Shown here one piece after another: positions 10,222 to 18,958 of a stretch of DNA of 64,000 nt; positions within the stretch are counted from its first letter, which is position 1, and every line of letters starts with the position of its first letter. The position numbers were made by a program, and so were the translations under genes. The DNA lies in contig JAKOVB010000124.1 of the NCBI GenBank assembly GCA_029782295.1, forward strand, positions 1-64,000, given 5' to 3'. Source of the DNA: Pseudomonadota bacterium (GTDB taxonomy: Bacteria; Pseudomonadota; Gammaproteobacteria; Burkholderiales; Methylophilaceae). Below the pieces are notes generated by a model. The model worked only from the letters and a program-made list of their open reading frames with translations, was not told the DNA's origin and made no database searches.

Positions 10222-12213
10222 ATGCTTTCCAAACTCAATGCTCCGCAGCGCGAAGCCGTCAAGTACCTGGACGGCCCCCTGCTCGTCCTCGCCGGTGCCG
10301 GAAGCGGCAAGACGCGCGTGATCACGCACAAGATCGTGCACCTGATCGAGCATTGCGGATACCTGCCCAAGGAAATCGCGGCCATCACCTTCACCAACAA
10401 GGCGGCGAAGGAAATGCAGGAACGCGTCGGCACCCTGCTGAAGGATAAGCCGAGCAAGGGGCTCACAGTCACGACGTTCCACTCACTGGGCTTGCAGATG
10501 CTGCGACAGGAAGCCACCCGTCTGGGTTACAAGCCCCAGTTTTCCATCCTCGACGCATCGGATAGCTTCAAGATCCTGTCCGATATCCTGGCCACTACGG
10601 ACAAGCAGTTGCTGCGACGCACGCAGTGGCAGATTTCCGGCTGGAAAAACGCCTTCCTCAACCCTGACCAGGCCCTGTTGCAGGCGGATGAGGAAAACAG
10701 CCACGCGGCCGCGAAAATCTACCAGCTCTACCAGCAGACACTGAAAGCCTATCAGGCAGTGGACTTCGACGACCTGATCCGCCTGCCGGTGGAACTGTTC
10801 CAGCAGCATCCGGAGGCGCTGGAGAAATGGCAGCGCAAGCTGAAATACCTGCTGATCGACGAATATCAGGACACCAACGCCTGCCAGTACACACTGGTCA
10901 AACTGCTGACGGGAGTCGAAGGCCGTTTTACGGCGGTGGGCGACGACGACCAGGCCATCTACGGCTGGCGCGGTGCCGACGTGGAAAATTTGCGCCAGCT
11001 CACCGAAGATTTTCCGAAACTCAAGGTGATCAAGCTGGAACAGAATTACCGCTCCACCGTGCGCATCCTGCGTGCCGCCAACCAGGTCATTTCCAACAAT
11101 CCGAAACTGTTCGAGAAGCAGTTATGGAGCGAGCACGGTACCGGCGATCCGATCCAGGTCGTGGCCATGCGCGACGAGGATCACGAAGCCGAAGCCGTGG
11201 TCATGAAGCTGCTGGCGCACAAGTTCGAGCACCGCACCAAGTTCGCAGACTACGCCGTGCTCTACCGCGGCAACCATCAGTCGCGCATCCTGGAAGAGAA
11301 ACTGCGCGAGCACAAGGTCCCTTATACCGTTTCCGGCGGGCAGTCGTTCTTCGACAAGGCCGAGATCAAGGATATCGTCAGTTATTTGAGGCTGATCGCC
11401 AACGAAGATGACGATCCGGCGTTCATCCGGGCCGCGACGACACCCAAGAAAGGCATCGGCAATACTACGCTGGAGCGCCTGGGCGAATATTCCGCACAAA
11501 AACACATCTCGCTGTTCGAGGCCGCATTTGAAGGGGAATTCCAGAACCTGATCGGCCAGAAGCAACTCGACGACCTGCTCACTTTCTGCCAGTTCATCAG
11601 CCGCATGCAGGAACGCGCGGTGAAGGATCCGGCAGGAGAGGTATTGAACGACCTGCTCGGCGCGATCCAGTACGAAATGTTTCTGTACGACTCCGAGGAG
11701 CCGCGCGCCGCCGAAAGCAAGTGGAAGAACGTGCTGGACTTCATCGGCTGGCTGACCCGCAAGGGCGAGGCCGACGAATCCAATCTGCTGCAACTGACGC
11801 AGACCGTGGCGCTGATGAGCATGCTGGAAAGCCGCGAAGAGGAGATCGACGCGGTCAAGCTTTCCACCCTGCACGCCTCCAAGGGCCTGGAATTCGGCCA
11901 TGTCTTCCTGATCGGGGTGGAAGAAGGCATCCTGCCGCACCGCGAATCCGTGGATACCGACCGCATCGAGGAAGAGCGGCGACTGATGTATGTCGGCATC
12001 ACCCGCGCCGAACGCTCATTGCATATCTCGTGGTGCCGCAAAAGGAAACGAGCTGGCGAAACCGAAGCCTGCGAGCCCAGCCGGTTCATCGCCGAGCTTC
12101 CGCAGGACGACCTGCGCATCAGCGGCATGCCGGGCGCAGACCCGGCTGCGGCGAAGGAAACCGGTCGCACCGCCATGGCCAACATCCGGGCCATGCTCGG
12201 CAACAAGTCCTGA
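10222..12213 (+). CDS. rep: ATP-dependent DNA helicase Rep (UvrD/Rep family)
   Basis: 3'-5' SF1A helicase that restarts blocked replication forks. Motifs run in order: Q-motif LNAPQREAV at the N-terminus, Walker A AGAGSGKT, Walker B LLIDEYQDTN, GDDDQAIYGWRGAD, EQNYRST, and late motifs STLHASKGLEF and RRLMYVGITRA. The 663-residue length and the short C-terminus fit Rep better than UvrD. The frame opens at 10183, but ATG 10222 (MLSKLNAPQREAV) matches the family start. Confidence 0.93.
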   Translation: MLSKLNAPQREAVKYLDGPLLVLAGAGSGKTRVITHKIVHLIEHCGYLPKEIAAITFTNKAAKEMQERVGTLLKDKPSKGLTVTTFHSLGLQMLRQEATRLGYKPQFSILDASDSFKILSDILATTDKQLLRRTQWQISGWKNAFLNPDQALLQADEENSHAAAKIYQLYQQTLKAYQAVDFDDLIRLPVELFQQHPEALEKWQRKLKYLLIDEYQDTNACQYTLVKLLTGVEGRFTAVGDDDQAIYGWRGADVENLRQLTEDFPKLKVIKLEQNYRSTVRILRAANQVISNNPKLFEKQLWSEHGTGDPIQVVAMRDEDHEAEAVVMKLLAHKFEHRTKFADYAVLYRGNHQSRILEEKLREHKVPYTVSGGQSFFDKAEIKDIVSYLRLIANEDDDPAFIRAATTPKKGIGNTTLERLGEYSAQKHISLFEAAFEGEFQNLIGQKQLDDLLTFCQFISRMQERAVKDPAGEVLNDLLGAIQYEMFLYDSEEPRAAESKWKNVLDFIGWLTRKGEADESNLLQLTQTVALMSMLESREEEIDAVKLSTLHASKGLEFGHVFLIGVEEGILPHRESVDTDRIEEERRLMYVGITRAERSLHISWCRKRKRAGETEACEPSRFIAELPQDDLRISGMPGADPAAAKETGRTAMANIRAMLGNKS

Positions 12214-13398
12214 TCAGGACTTCAGCGGAGTGATACTGGTCGCCGCGACCACGCGGTTACGGCCGGAATGCTTGGCTTCATATAAAGCGCGATCAGCGGC
12301 CGCGACAATGCCGGAAAATTCCAGTCCTGCCAAACGCGAATCGGCGACACCGATGCTGATGGTGCTGAACCAGCTCTGCTCAACGCTCTGAGGACGCAAG
12401 GGCGTCTCCGCAAAGCTCTGCCGAAGCCGTTCCGCCACCACCACAGCCTCTTCTTCCGTGGTGGCAGGCATCAGAATGCAGAACTCCTCCCCGCCGTAGC
12501 GGGCCAGATAATCCTGTTCCCGCATGTCCGACTCGATCAGCCTGGCCAGCCCACGCAGCACATGATCACCTGCCAGATGACCATAACGGTCATTGACCTG
12601 TTTGAAGTGGTCGATGTCGATCATCATGATCGCCAACGCTTCACCCGTACGGTGATGCAGCGCCCTCATCCTTCCGAATTGCTCTTCCAGGCTGCGCCGG
12701 TTGAAAATACCGGTCAGGCTGTCGCGTGTCGCCAGCCGTTGCAGGTCGGCGGAAACCTTGAAATGCACCATGAGGATAAAACCGAACACCTGCACCATCT
12801 GGAGGACGCTGCCGACAAAGAAACTGGCCGGATTCATCGAAGCCTGGGAATACAGGGAATACGTCCCCTCCGGCATCCTCATGATGATCAGCGCGCGGAC
12901 CAGGAAGAGCAGTGCCATGGCCGCAAAGGCGCCGCCGGTAAACCAGTAGGCGATCCGGGCGGGATGCTCGACCTTGACCAGCAGCAGACGTGCCGCGAGA
13001 CCATTGATGACGGCGAAAACAAGCGAGTTGGAGATGACGCGCGCCTCGACGTTGGGGCTGATGAGATCGAACCAGGCATTTGATCCCACGGCCAGACCAA
13101 ACAGGGTCAGAATCAGGCGCCTGCTGACGGGCACTTCGATGAAGGCCTGGATCCCCGCGAGTTGGGCACACATCCCCAGCACCACGAAAATACTGCCAAG
13201 CATGACCACCAGGCCGCCGGCCGGTACGATCATGAAATAGGCCAGCCCCAGCCCCAGACCGATACTGAGTTCTGCCAGCGCCCAGTAGCGGACGCCGTGC
13301 ATTTTGTTGCCGAAACAGGAGGCGACGCATAGCAGAAGCGCCATGATCGCGGCCAGCAGGGCCGTCATCACAATCATGGTGCGGATATCGAGCAACAT
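12214..13398 (-). CDS. membrane-bound diguanylate cyclase
   Basis: Synthesises c-di-GMP. The N-terminal half has about seven hydrophobic helices (residues 1-220). The GGDEF domain follows, with RYGGEEF as the active site and REQD five residues before it as the inhibitory I-site, so it should be catalytically active and feedback-controlled. The start is uncertain. The open frame reaches 13575, but the first strongly hydrophobic segment begins at MLLDIRTMIV (13398) and no clear ribosome site decides. It is tail to tail with rep. Confidence 0.85.
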   Translation of the reverse strand: MLLDIRTMIVMTALLAAIMALLLCVASCFGNKMHGVRYWALAELSIGLGLGLAYFMIVPAGGLVVMLGSIFVVLGMCAQLAGIQAFIEVPVSRRLILTLFGLAVGSNAWFDLISPNVEARVISNSLVFAVINGLAARLLLVKVEHPARIAYWFTGGAFAAMALLFLVRALIIMRMPEGTYSLYSQASMNPASFFVGSVLQMVQVFGFILMVHFKVSADLQRLATRDSLTGIFNRRSLEEQFGRMRALHHRTGEALAIMMIDIDHFKQVNDRYGHLAGDHVLRGLARLIESDMREQDYLARYGGEEFCILMPATTEEEAVVVAERLRQSFAETPLRPQSVEQSWFSTISIGVADSRLAGLEFSGIVAAADRALYEAKHSGRNRVVAATSITPLKS

Positions 13399-13586
13399 CG
13401 ACAAGGCCTGCGTAAGGAGAGGCCTCCATTCTGCATGAATTCCGGGCAATTTCAAAAGCCCAGTGAATTCTGCATAAATCCGTCCTATCGAACGGACGGC
13501 CTCCGGACATGCAGATTTCCGGGGAATGAAGAAACGCATCTGCCGCCAGCCGCAGACATTACAGCAAGCATTCACATGGTTCGAAG

Positions 13587-16562
13587 TCAGGAGTGCTTGT
13601 TCTGCCTCAGGTATTCCTCGAACTCCACAGCAGGCATCGGCCTGGCAAAATGGTATCCCTGTGCGCGTTCACACCCGGCCTCACGCAGGAAAGCGGCTTG
13701 CTCCTCGGTCTCCACGCCTTCTGCAATCACGTGCAGTTTGAGACTGTGCGCCATCAGGATGATGGTCCGCACCATGGTCGCATCGTTGCTGTCTGTCGTG
13801 ACGTCGCGAACAAAAGTCTGGTCGATCTTGAGTTGTTGAATCGGGAAGCGTTTGAGGTAGGACAGCGAGGAATATCCGGTGCCGAAATCGTCAATCGACA
13901 GACCCACGCCCATCATCGTCAGTTCGTGCAGCATGGTCAGCGTCCGCTCTACCCCCTGCATGAGCACGCCTTCCGTGAGTTCCAGATCGAGTGACTCCGC
14001 AGGCAGGTCATATTTCCGCAACAATTGCTGCACTTGTTCATGCAGGTTGCGCTGCCGGAACTGCAGCGCCGACAGGTTGACGGAGACGGTGAAATGCGGA
14101 AGCCCCGCATCACGCCAGGCCCGTGCCTGACGCAAGGCTTCCTCCAGTACCCAATCGCTGATCGGCATGATCAGGCCAGTTTCTTCAGCCAGAGGGATGA
14201 AACTGCCCGGCGGAACCAGACCCATCTCTGCATGCTGCCAGCGCACCAGCGCCTCGCAGCCAATCAGGCGACCATCCAACAGGTCGATCTGCGGCTGGTA
14301 ATAAAGCCGCAATTCGTTTCGCTCCACCGCACCGCGAAGCCCGTTCTCCAATTGCAGGCGCTCATAGGCACTGGCATTCATGCTGCTGTCGAAAAGCAGA
14401 TATTTGTTGCGACCACTCTCCTTGGCCTGATACATCGCCACATCGGCATACTTGATCAGGTTGTCGGCATCCTGAGCCTGGTCCGGATACATCGCAATCC
14501 CGATGCTGGAGGACACCCGCAGGTCATGACCATCAATCTGGTATGGCTGGATAATGGCCGCCAGCACCTTTTCCGCCACTTGCTGCGCGCCCGTGGCATT
14601 GGTTCCGGGCAGGACGGCAATGAACTCGTCGCCGCCCTGGCGCGAAACCGTATCCTGTTCCCGTACGCAATCGAGCAGCCGCTGCGCCACCATCTGCAAC
14701 AGCTGATCGCCGACACTGTGTCCCAGGGTATCGTTGATCTGTTTGAAACGATCCAGGTCCATGAACAGAAGCGCGACGGACGTCTGGTTACGCTGTGCGT
14801 AAATTAATGCCTGGTGCAGGCGGTCACTGAACAGCGTGCGATTGGGCAGACCGGTCAGCGTATCGAAATGCGCCAGATGCTGGATCCGTTCCTCAGCCAT
14901 CTTGCGTTCCGAAATATCGCTGAAAATGCCGATATAGTTCAGGGCGTTGCCCTGCTCATCCGCAACACTGTTGATGGTCATGAATTCCGGGAAAATTTCA
15001 CCGCTGCGCCGACGGTTCCAGAGCTCACCCTGCCAGGCACCGGTCGTATCAATGCTTTGCCACATCTCGCGGTAGAACTCTTCATCCTGCCGGCCGGAGG
15101 ACAACAGTTTTGGATCTTTCCCCAGCACTTCGTCAGATGTGTAGCCGGTGATATCGGTGAAACTCTGGTTGACCGAAATGATGCGGTTATCCGCATCGGT
15201 AACCAGAATCCCTTCCTTGCTGTGCTTGAATACGCTTGCCGCCAGCACCAGATCGGCGTTTGCCGCCTGACGCTGCCGTTCCCGATCGAAATTGTCCAGC
15301 GCATAGGAAATATCGTTGGCCAAGCCCTGCATCAGGGTCACCAGATCAGGATTGAAATAATCCAGCTCTTCCGAATACACCGCAATTGCCGCAAACACTC
15401 GCCCCCCCCGCCGTATGGGAAAGGCCCCGACCGAATTGAAGTTTTCATCCAGGGCAGCCTGATACCAGGGGACCGACGGATCAAGCACAAACTGATTGTG
15501 GATCCTGGGAGCACCATCGCGTAACGCGCTCCCCATCGGCCCGCGCCCCTCCGGTATGGTTTCGTCAGTAGAAATCGTCACGACCTTCAGGTACGCCACC
15601 TCGGTTTTGCTGGCGCTTATGACACACACTTTGCCACGCTCATCCGGGCGACCGACCCAGGCGAGTTTGAACGGTACGCGCTCGACCAGCACCTGGCATA
15701 TCTTCTCGAGCAAGGTCAGCTCATCAGTCTCCCGGACGATCAGGTTGGAACATTCGGTCCATGCCGCATACAACCGGTTCACGCGGCCCAGATCCCGCTC
15801 TGAATCTTCCAGAGACTCCAGCATGCGGTTGAAGCTTTGCGACAGCAAGGCCACCTCATCCCCACCCATGACGTGGGTTCGGACATCCCGTTGCCCAGAT
15901 TCAACCTGCTCCGCGACGTTTTTCAGTGCATAGAGCCGCTTGGTGACCCGACGCCCCAACCAGAGCGCGACCAGCGAAGACAGCAGGATGGCCAGGATCG
16001 AAAAACCGATCCCGACAAAACGCAGCCCCCGCAGGTTGGCATTGGCGGAGTCGCGTGTCATCTCCACGCGCGCCCAACCGATATGTCGATCAGCCGCCAT
16101 GATGGGGTAAGCAACATCGACCAGGTTATCGGTTTCGATCAGTCGTTGCGGGTCTGCCTGGGATGTCAAAAGGCGTCTGCTGACTTCATCATTGACGAAC
16201 AACCCAATCTGCGAAGGGATGGTCGAAGCCATCACTTCGCCACGGGGGGAAATCACAAATGCCATCTTGAAATCCGGGTCACCGGAAAACCCGGTCACGA
16301 CCTCCTGCAGACCGGCAAGGTCATCGGCAAGCATCCAGGAAGAACTGCTGGATGCCAATGCATGCGCTACGGCTTCTACCCGGTTGGAGGATGCATCGTA
16401 TTGTGCGTGGCGCTGGTAGGTGTACAGCAGATAGGTAAACCCCAGCATGCTCAGCAGCGCCACCACCCCAAAAGACCAGACCAGTTGGCGCCGAAGCGAC
16501 ACCCCCCAGAACGCATGAAACTTCCGGTATCCGGGAATGATCCTTAACAATTGTTTCACCAC
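13587..16562 (-). CDS. multidomain GGDEF-EAL c-di-GMP protein (cache/HAMP-GAF-PAS)
   Basis: A 991-residue membrane sensor. Order: membrane helix, periplasmic sensor of about 140 residues, second helix, HAMP, GAF (about 290-440), PAS (SVFKHSKEGILVTDADN, about 450), GGDEF (SRQGGDEF with REQD I-site), then EAL (GCEALVRWQH). Both catalytic signatures are intact, so it may make or degrade c-di-GMP. Its start overlaps the end of the PhnD-like gene by 7 bases, implying coupled translation and a ligand-sensing partnership. A C8 run sits inside the GAF region at 15402-15409. Confidence 0.93.
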   Translation of the reverse strand: MVKQLLRIIPGYRKFHAFWGVSLRRQLVWSFGVVALLSMLGFTYLLYTYQRHAQYDASSNRVEAVAHALASSSSSWMLADDLAGLQEVVTGFSGDPDFKMAFVISPRGEVMASTIPSQIGLFVNDEVSRRLLTSQADPQRLIETDNLVDVAYPIMAADRHIGWARVEMTRDSANANLRGLRFVGIGFSILAILLSSLVALWLGRRVTKRLYALKNVAEQVESGQRDVRTHVMGGDEVALLSQSFNRMLESLEDSERDLGRVNRLYAAWTECSNLIVRETDELTLLEKICQVLVERVPFKLAWVGRPDERGKVCVISASKTEVAYLKVVTISTDETIPEGRGPMGSALRDGAPRIHNQFVLDPSVPWYQAALDENFNSVGAFPIRRGGRVFAAIAVYSEELDYFNPDLVTLMQGLANDISYALDNFDRERQRQAANADLVLAASVFKHSKEGILVTDADNRIISVNQSFTDITGYTSDEVLGKDPKLLSSGRQDEEFYREMWQSIDTTGAWQGELWNRRRSGEIFPEFMTINSVADEQGNALNYIGIFSDISERKMAEERIQHLAHFDTLTGLPNRTLFSDRLHQALIYAQRNQTSVALLFMDLDRFKQINDTLGHSVGDQLLQMVAQRLLDCVREQDTVSRQGGDEFIAVLPGTNATGAQQVAEKVLAAIIQPYQIDGHDLRVSSSIGIAMYPDQAQDADNLIKYADVAMYQAKESGRNKYLLFDSSMNASAYERLQLENGLRGAVERNELRLYYQPQIDLLDGRLIGCEALVRWQHAEMGLVPPGSFIPLAEETGLIMPISDWVLEEALRQARAWRDAGLPHFTVSVNLSALQFRQRNLHEQVQQLLRKYDLPAESLDLELTEGVLMQGVERTLTMLHELTMMGVGLSIDDFGTGYSSLSYLKRFPIQQLKIDQTFVRDVTTDSNDATMVRTIILMAHSLKLHVIAEGVETEEQAAFLREAGCERAQGYHFARPMPAVEFEEYLRQNKHS

Positions 16563-17458
16563 TCCACTGGCCTGACTTTACTGTTGAACGCTTCAAGAAA
16601 TTCGATCACTGGCCGGTAAGTCCCATCCGTCGCGGACTCGAAACGTGAAATCGGCAAACGCGCAAGCATGCGTCTCCCCTCTTCGGAGTCGTTCAGTCCC
16701 AGCAGTATCCGTTCGAATTTCTGCGCGATTTCTGGTGGCACATCTTTGCGCACCACCCACCCGTTGTTGAGCAGTTTGTCTGTCTGCCACTTCACCTCGA
16801 GCTGGTCCGCCAGCTCCGGCTGCTCGGCACGAAAACTCTTCCACGGCACCGGCCAGGTCGCTCCGGCTGCCACATGGCCACGCAGGACGTTCAGTATCGA
16901 CGACTCCTGGGAGCCGACATAGCGGTTTTCGATATCGTGATCGACATCAATGCCATGGGTCTGCAGGTAATACTGGGGCATCATGGTTGCCGCCAGCGCG
17001 GACGGTGCAGGATACGACACCGCCTTGCCCTTCAGGTCAGAGATCTGTTTGATCCCGCTATCTTTCCTGACCAGGATAATGCCTCGAAAATCCTCGTCAT
17101 CCCCCATCTTGGCAAACACGCGGTATCCATGTTTAAGGGAACGTACCGTTTCGTAAGGATTGGGCATCGCAAATTCAAAATGCCCGGCATAGAGCTTCTT
17201 GTCGAATTCCTCATAGTTGCGCGATGCCTCCAGACGCAACCGGACTTCAGGAATCTGCAGGTTAATGTACTCGATAATCGGTCCGTAAACCTCCATCAAC
17301 CGCTTGGGATTATGCAGCGGATGAATGCCGACCACGAACTCCCTGACACCGGACTGTTCCCTGGTCGACAATCCGACCTGATAGGAAGCCTTCTCCTGCT
17401 CCCCGCAGCCTGCCAGCAGAAAGATTGCAACGACAAGGAGACTCAACAATCTGAACAT
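16556..17458 (-). CDS. PhnD-like phosphate/phosphonate/oxyanion-binding lipoprotein
   Basis: A 300-residue type II periplasmic binding protein with a lipoprotein signal (lipobox LLAGC). VVGIHPLHNPKRL, the helix of residues about 85-110 and DLKGKAVSYPAPSALAATMMP match the PhnD/PtxB/AioX family. No permease or ATPase follows. Instead the gene overlaps a GGDEF-EAL sensor and is preceded by an OprO/P-type porin. This suggests it senses rather than transports, as AioX does for a histidine kinase. The ligand (phosphate, phosphite, phosphonate, arsenite) cannot be told from sequence. Confidence 0.85.
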   Translation of the reverse strand: MFRLLSLLVVAIFLLAGCGEQEKASYQVGLSTREQSGVREFVVGIHPLHNPKRLMEVYGPIIEYINLQIPEVRLRLEASRNYEEFDKKLYAGHFEFAMPNPYETVRSLKHGYRVFAKMGDDEDFRGIILVRKDSGIKQISDLKGKAVSYPAPSALAATMMPQYYLQTHGIDVDHDIENRYVGSQESSILNVLRGHVAAGATWPVPWKSFRAEQPELADQLEVKWQTDKLLNNGWVVRKDVPPEIAQKFERILLGLNDSEEGRRMLARLPISRFESATDGTYRPVIEFLEAFNSKVRPVEW

Positions 17459-17476
17459 ATCTCTCCCTCACCCGCC

Positions 17477-18913
17477 CTAGAAATCAAACTGGACACGCAT
17501 GTTCATCGCATCCTCATGGTCATCCAGCCTGCCGTTCAACAATATCGGCGTATTGAACCCGGTCCTGATGTAATTCAATTGTACCTGCGCATTCGGGTTG
17601 AAGACCCACTTGGCACCCAATGTCCAGGCATCGGCGCCATCGGTATAGTTGACCGATGAGGTATTCAACAGCGCCGTCCTGAAATCCGAGGCATTGAAGC
17701 GCGAATAGCGTGCGCCCAGCTCGATGGCACCCCATCCAGGGGCATCCTGATGGAAATTGTTTTTAGGAACAATGCCCAGAAATGCACCGTTCTTGTACTG
17801 GTCGGCATAATGTTCGCCTGTCACCAGCCATTGCAGGCTGGCATACCAGGCTGACATGTCGCGACTGAGACCCGTGCTGTCAAAACTGGCACGTATATAT
17901 TCCCCCTGATATTTCACTGGGCCGTAAGCCAGCGCAGTTTCGATGCCGTTCAGACTACGATCAACGCCCGAGGTCAGATCCGCGACCTTGAAAAATTCGA
18001 CCCCACGCCCCTCGGTACGCAGTTTGGGGATGACTGCACCCGCTGCTTGCCGGCCGTCCACATGGAACCCGCCGACATGCACCACGCTATCCTTCCAGCC
18101 GGCCCACTGGGCCAGATTGCCGACCACACGCAACGACCAGTCCTTGCTGTCTGTGGTCGCGCTTGTTTCGTCCAAGTTCTGGCCAGTGCCGTTGACGTAG
18201 GCCAGGTTGTAATAAACGCCATTGAAAGGACTACCGAACAACATGACACCCCGATCGAACACCGACCCGAGCAGGCTTTCGGTAAACGCACGCTCCATGA
18301 AATCGAGATCCATCGCACCTTGCGCACGTTCCAGACCATACATCGTCTTGAACTGTCCGACACGAATCATGGCCTGCTTGAAATGCGTGTATTCAAGATA
18401 ACCGTCGTTCATCCTGGCATAAGTGCCGGTATCCTTGCCGCTCTCGGTATATTTGCCGTCGCCGGAAAACTCGCCTTCGATCCGGAGTGTGAAATCATTG
18501 TAAAAGGTCGCGATGGCCCCGATCCGCGCACGGCGCATGCTGAAGGTATTGGCTGAAAAATCGCCGGGAGAGAAGGTGCGGGCATCCAGTTGGGCGCGAG
18601 CGTAAAGCCGCAGGGCCCAGTCCCCGCTGGCGTCTCGGAACACCAGCCCATTCTTGAAAGACGCTTCCACCGGGCTGCCGACAGTGGATTTGACAGTCGC
18701 AGCAGCGGCTGGCGACTGCGGAGCAGTGCGTGCCAGTTGTTCCTGCACCGCCTTGAGCTGCTCCGCCATGAGCCGCATCTGACGCTCGAGTTCGCGGATG
18801 CGGGTCTGGGGATCTTCGGCATCCTCGCCGGCATGGCCGGTGGTTGCCCAAATGCTCAGAAAAACGGTACCTAGTACCCGCCTGAACCAACCTCTCCGTA
18901 GGTATCGGCTCAT
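17477..18913 (-). CDS. OprO/OprP-type phosphate-selective porin
   Basis: A 478-residue outer-membrane protein. It has a signal peptide ending at TTGHA, a short coiled coil (IRELERQMRLMAEQLKAVQEQL) and a long beta-rich region ending in VQFDF, the C-terminal aromatic residue expected of barrels. FRMGQFK-type strands (IRVGQFKTMYGLERAQG) are typical of Porin_O_P. It is first in an operon with the PhnD-like lipoprotein (18 bp gap) and the GGDEF-EAL protein. Confidence 0.85.
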   Translation of the reverse strand: MSRYLRRGWFRRVLGTVFLSIWATTGHAGEDAEDPQTRIRELERQMRLMAEQLKAVQEQLARTAPQSPAAAATVKSTVGSPVEASFKNGLVFRDASGDWALRLYARAQLDARTFSPGDFSANTFSMRRARIGAIATFYNDFTLRIEGEFSGDGKYTESGKDTGTYARMNDGYLEYTHFKQAMIRVGQFKTMYGLERAQGAMDLDFMERAFTESLLGSVFDRGVMLFGSPFNGVYYNLAYVNGTGQNLDETSATTDSKDWSLRVVGNLAQWAGWKDSVVHVGGFHVDGRQAAGAVIPKLRTEGRGVEFFKVADLTSGVDRSLNGIETALAYGPVKYQGEYIRASFDSTGLSRDMSAWYASLQWLVTGEHYADQYKNGAFLGIVPKNNFHQDAPGWGAIELGARYSRFNASDFRTALLNTSSVNYTDGADAWTLGAKWVFNPNAQVQLNYIRTGFNTPILLNGRLDDHEDAMNMRVQFDF

Positions 18914-18958
18914 AATTACCCCATTCTTAGTACTGGCCGCGCCTGCTAAAATGGGCGC

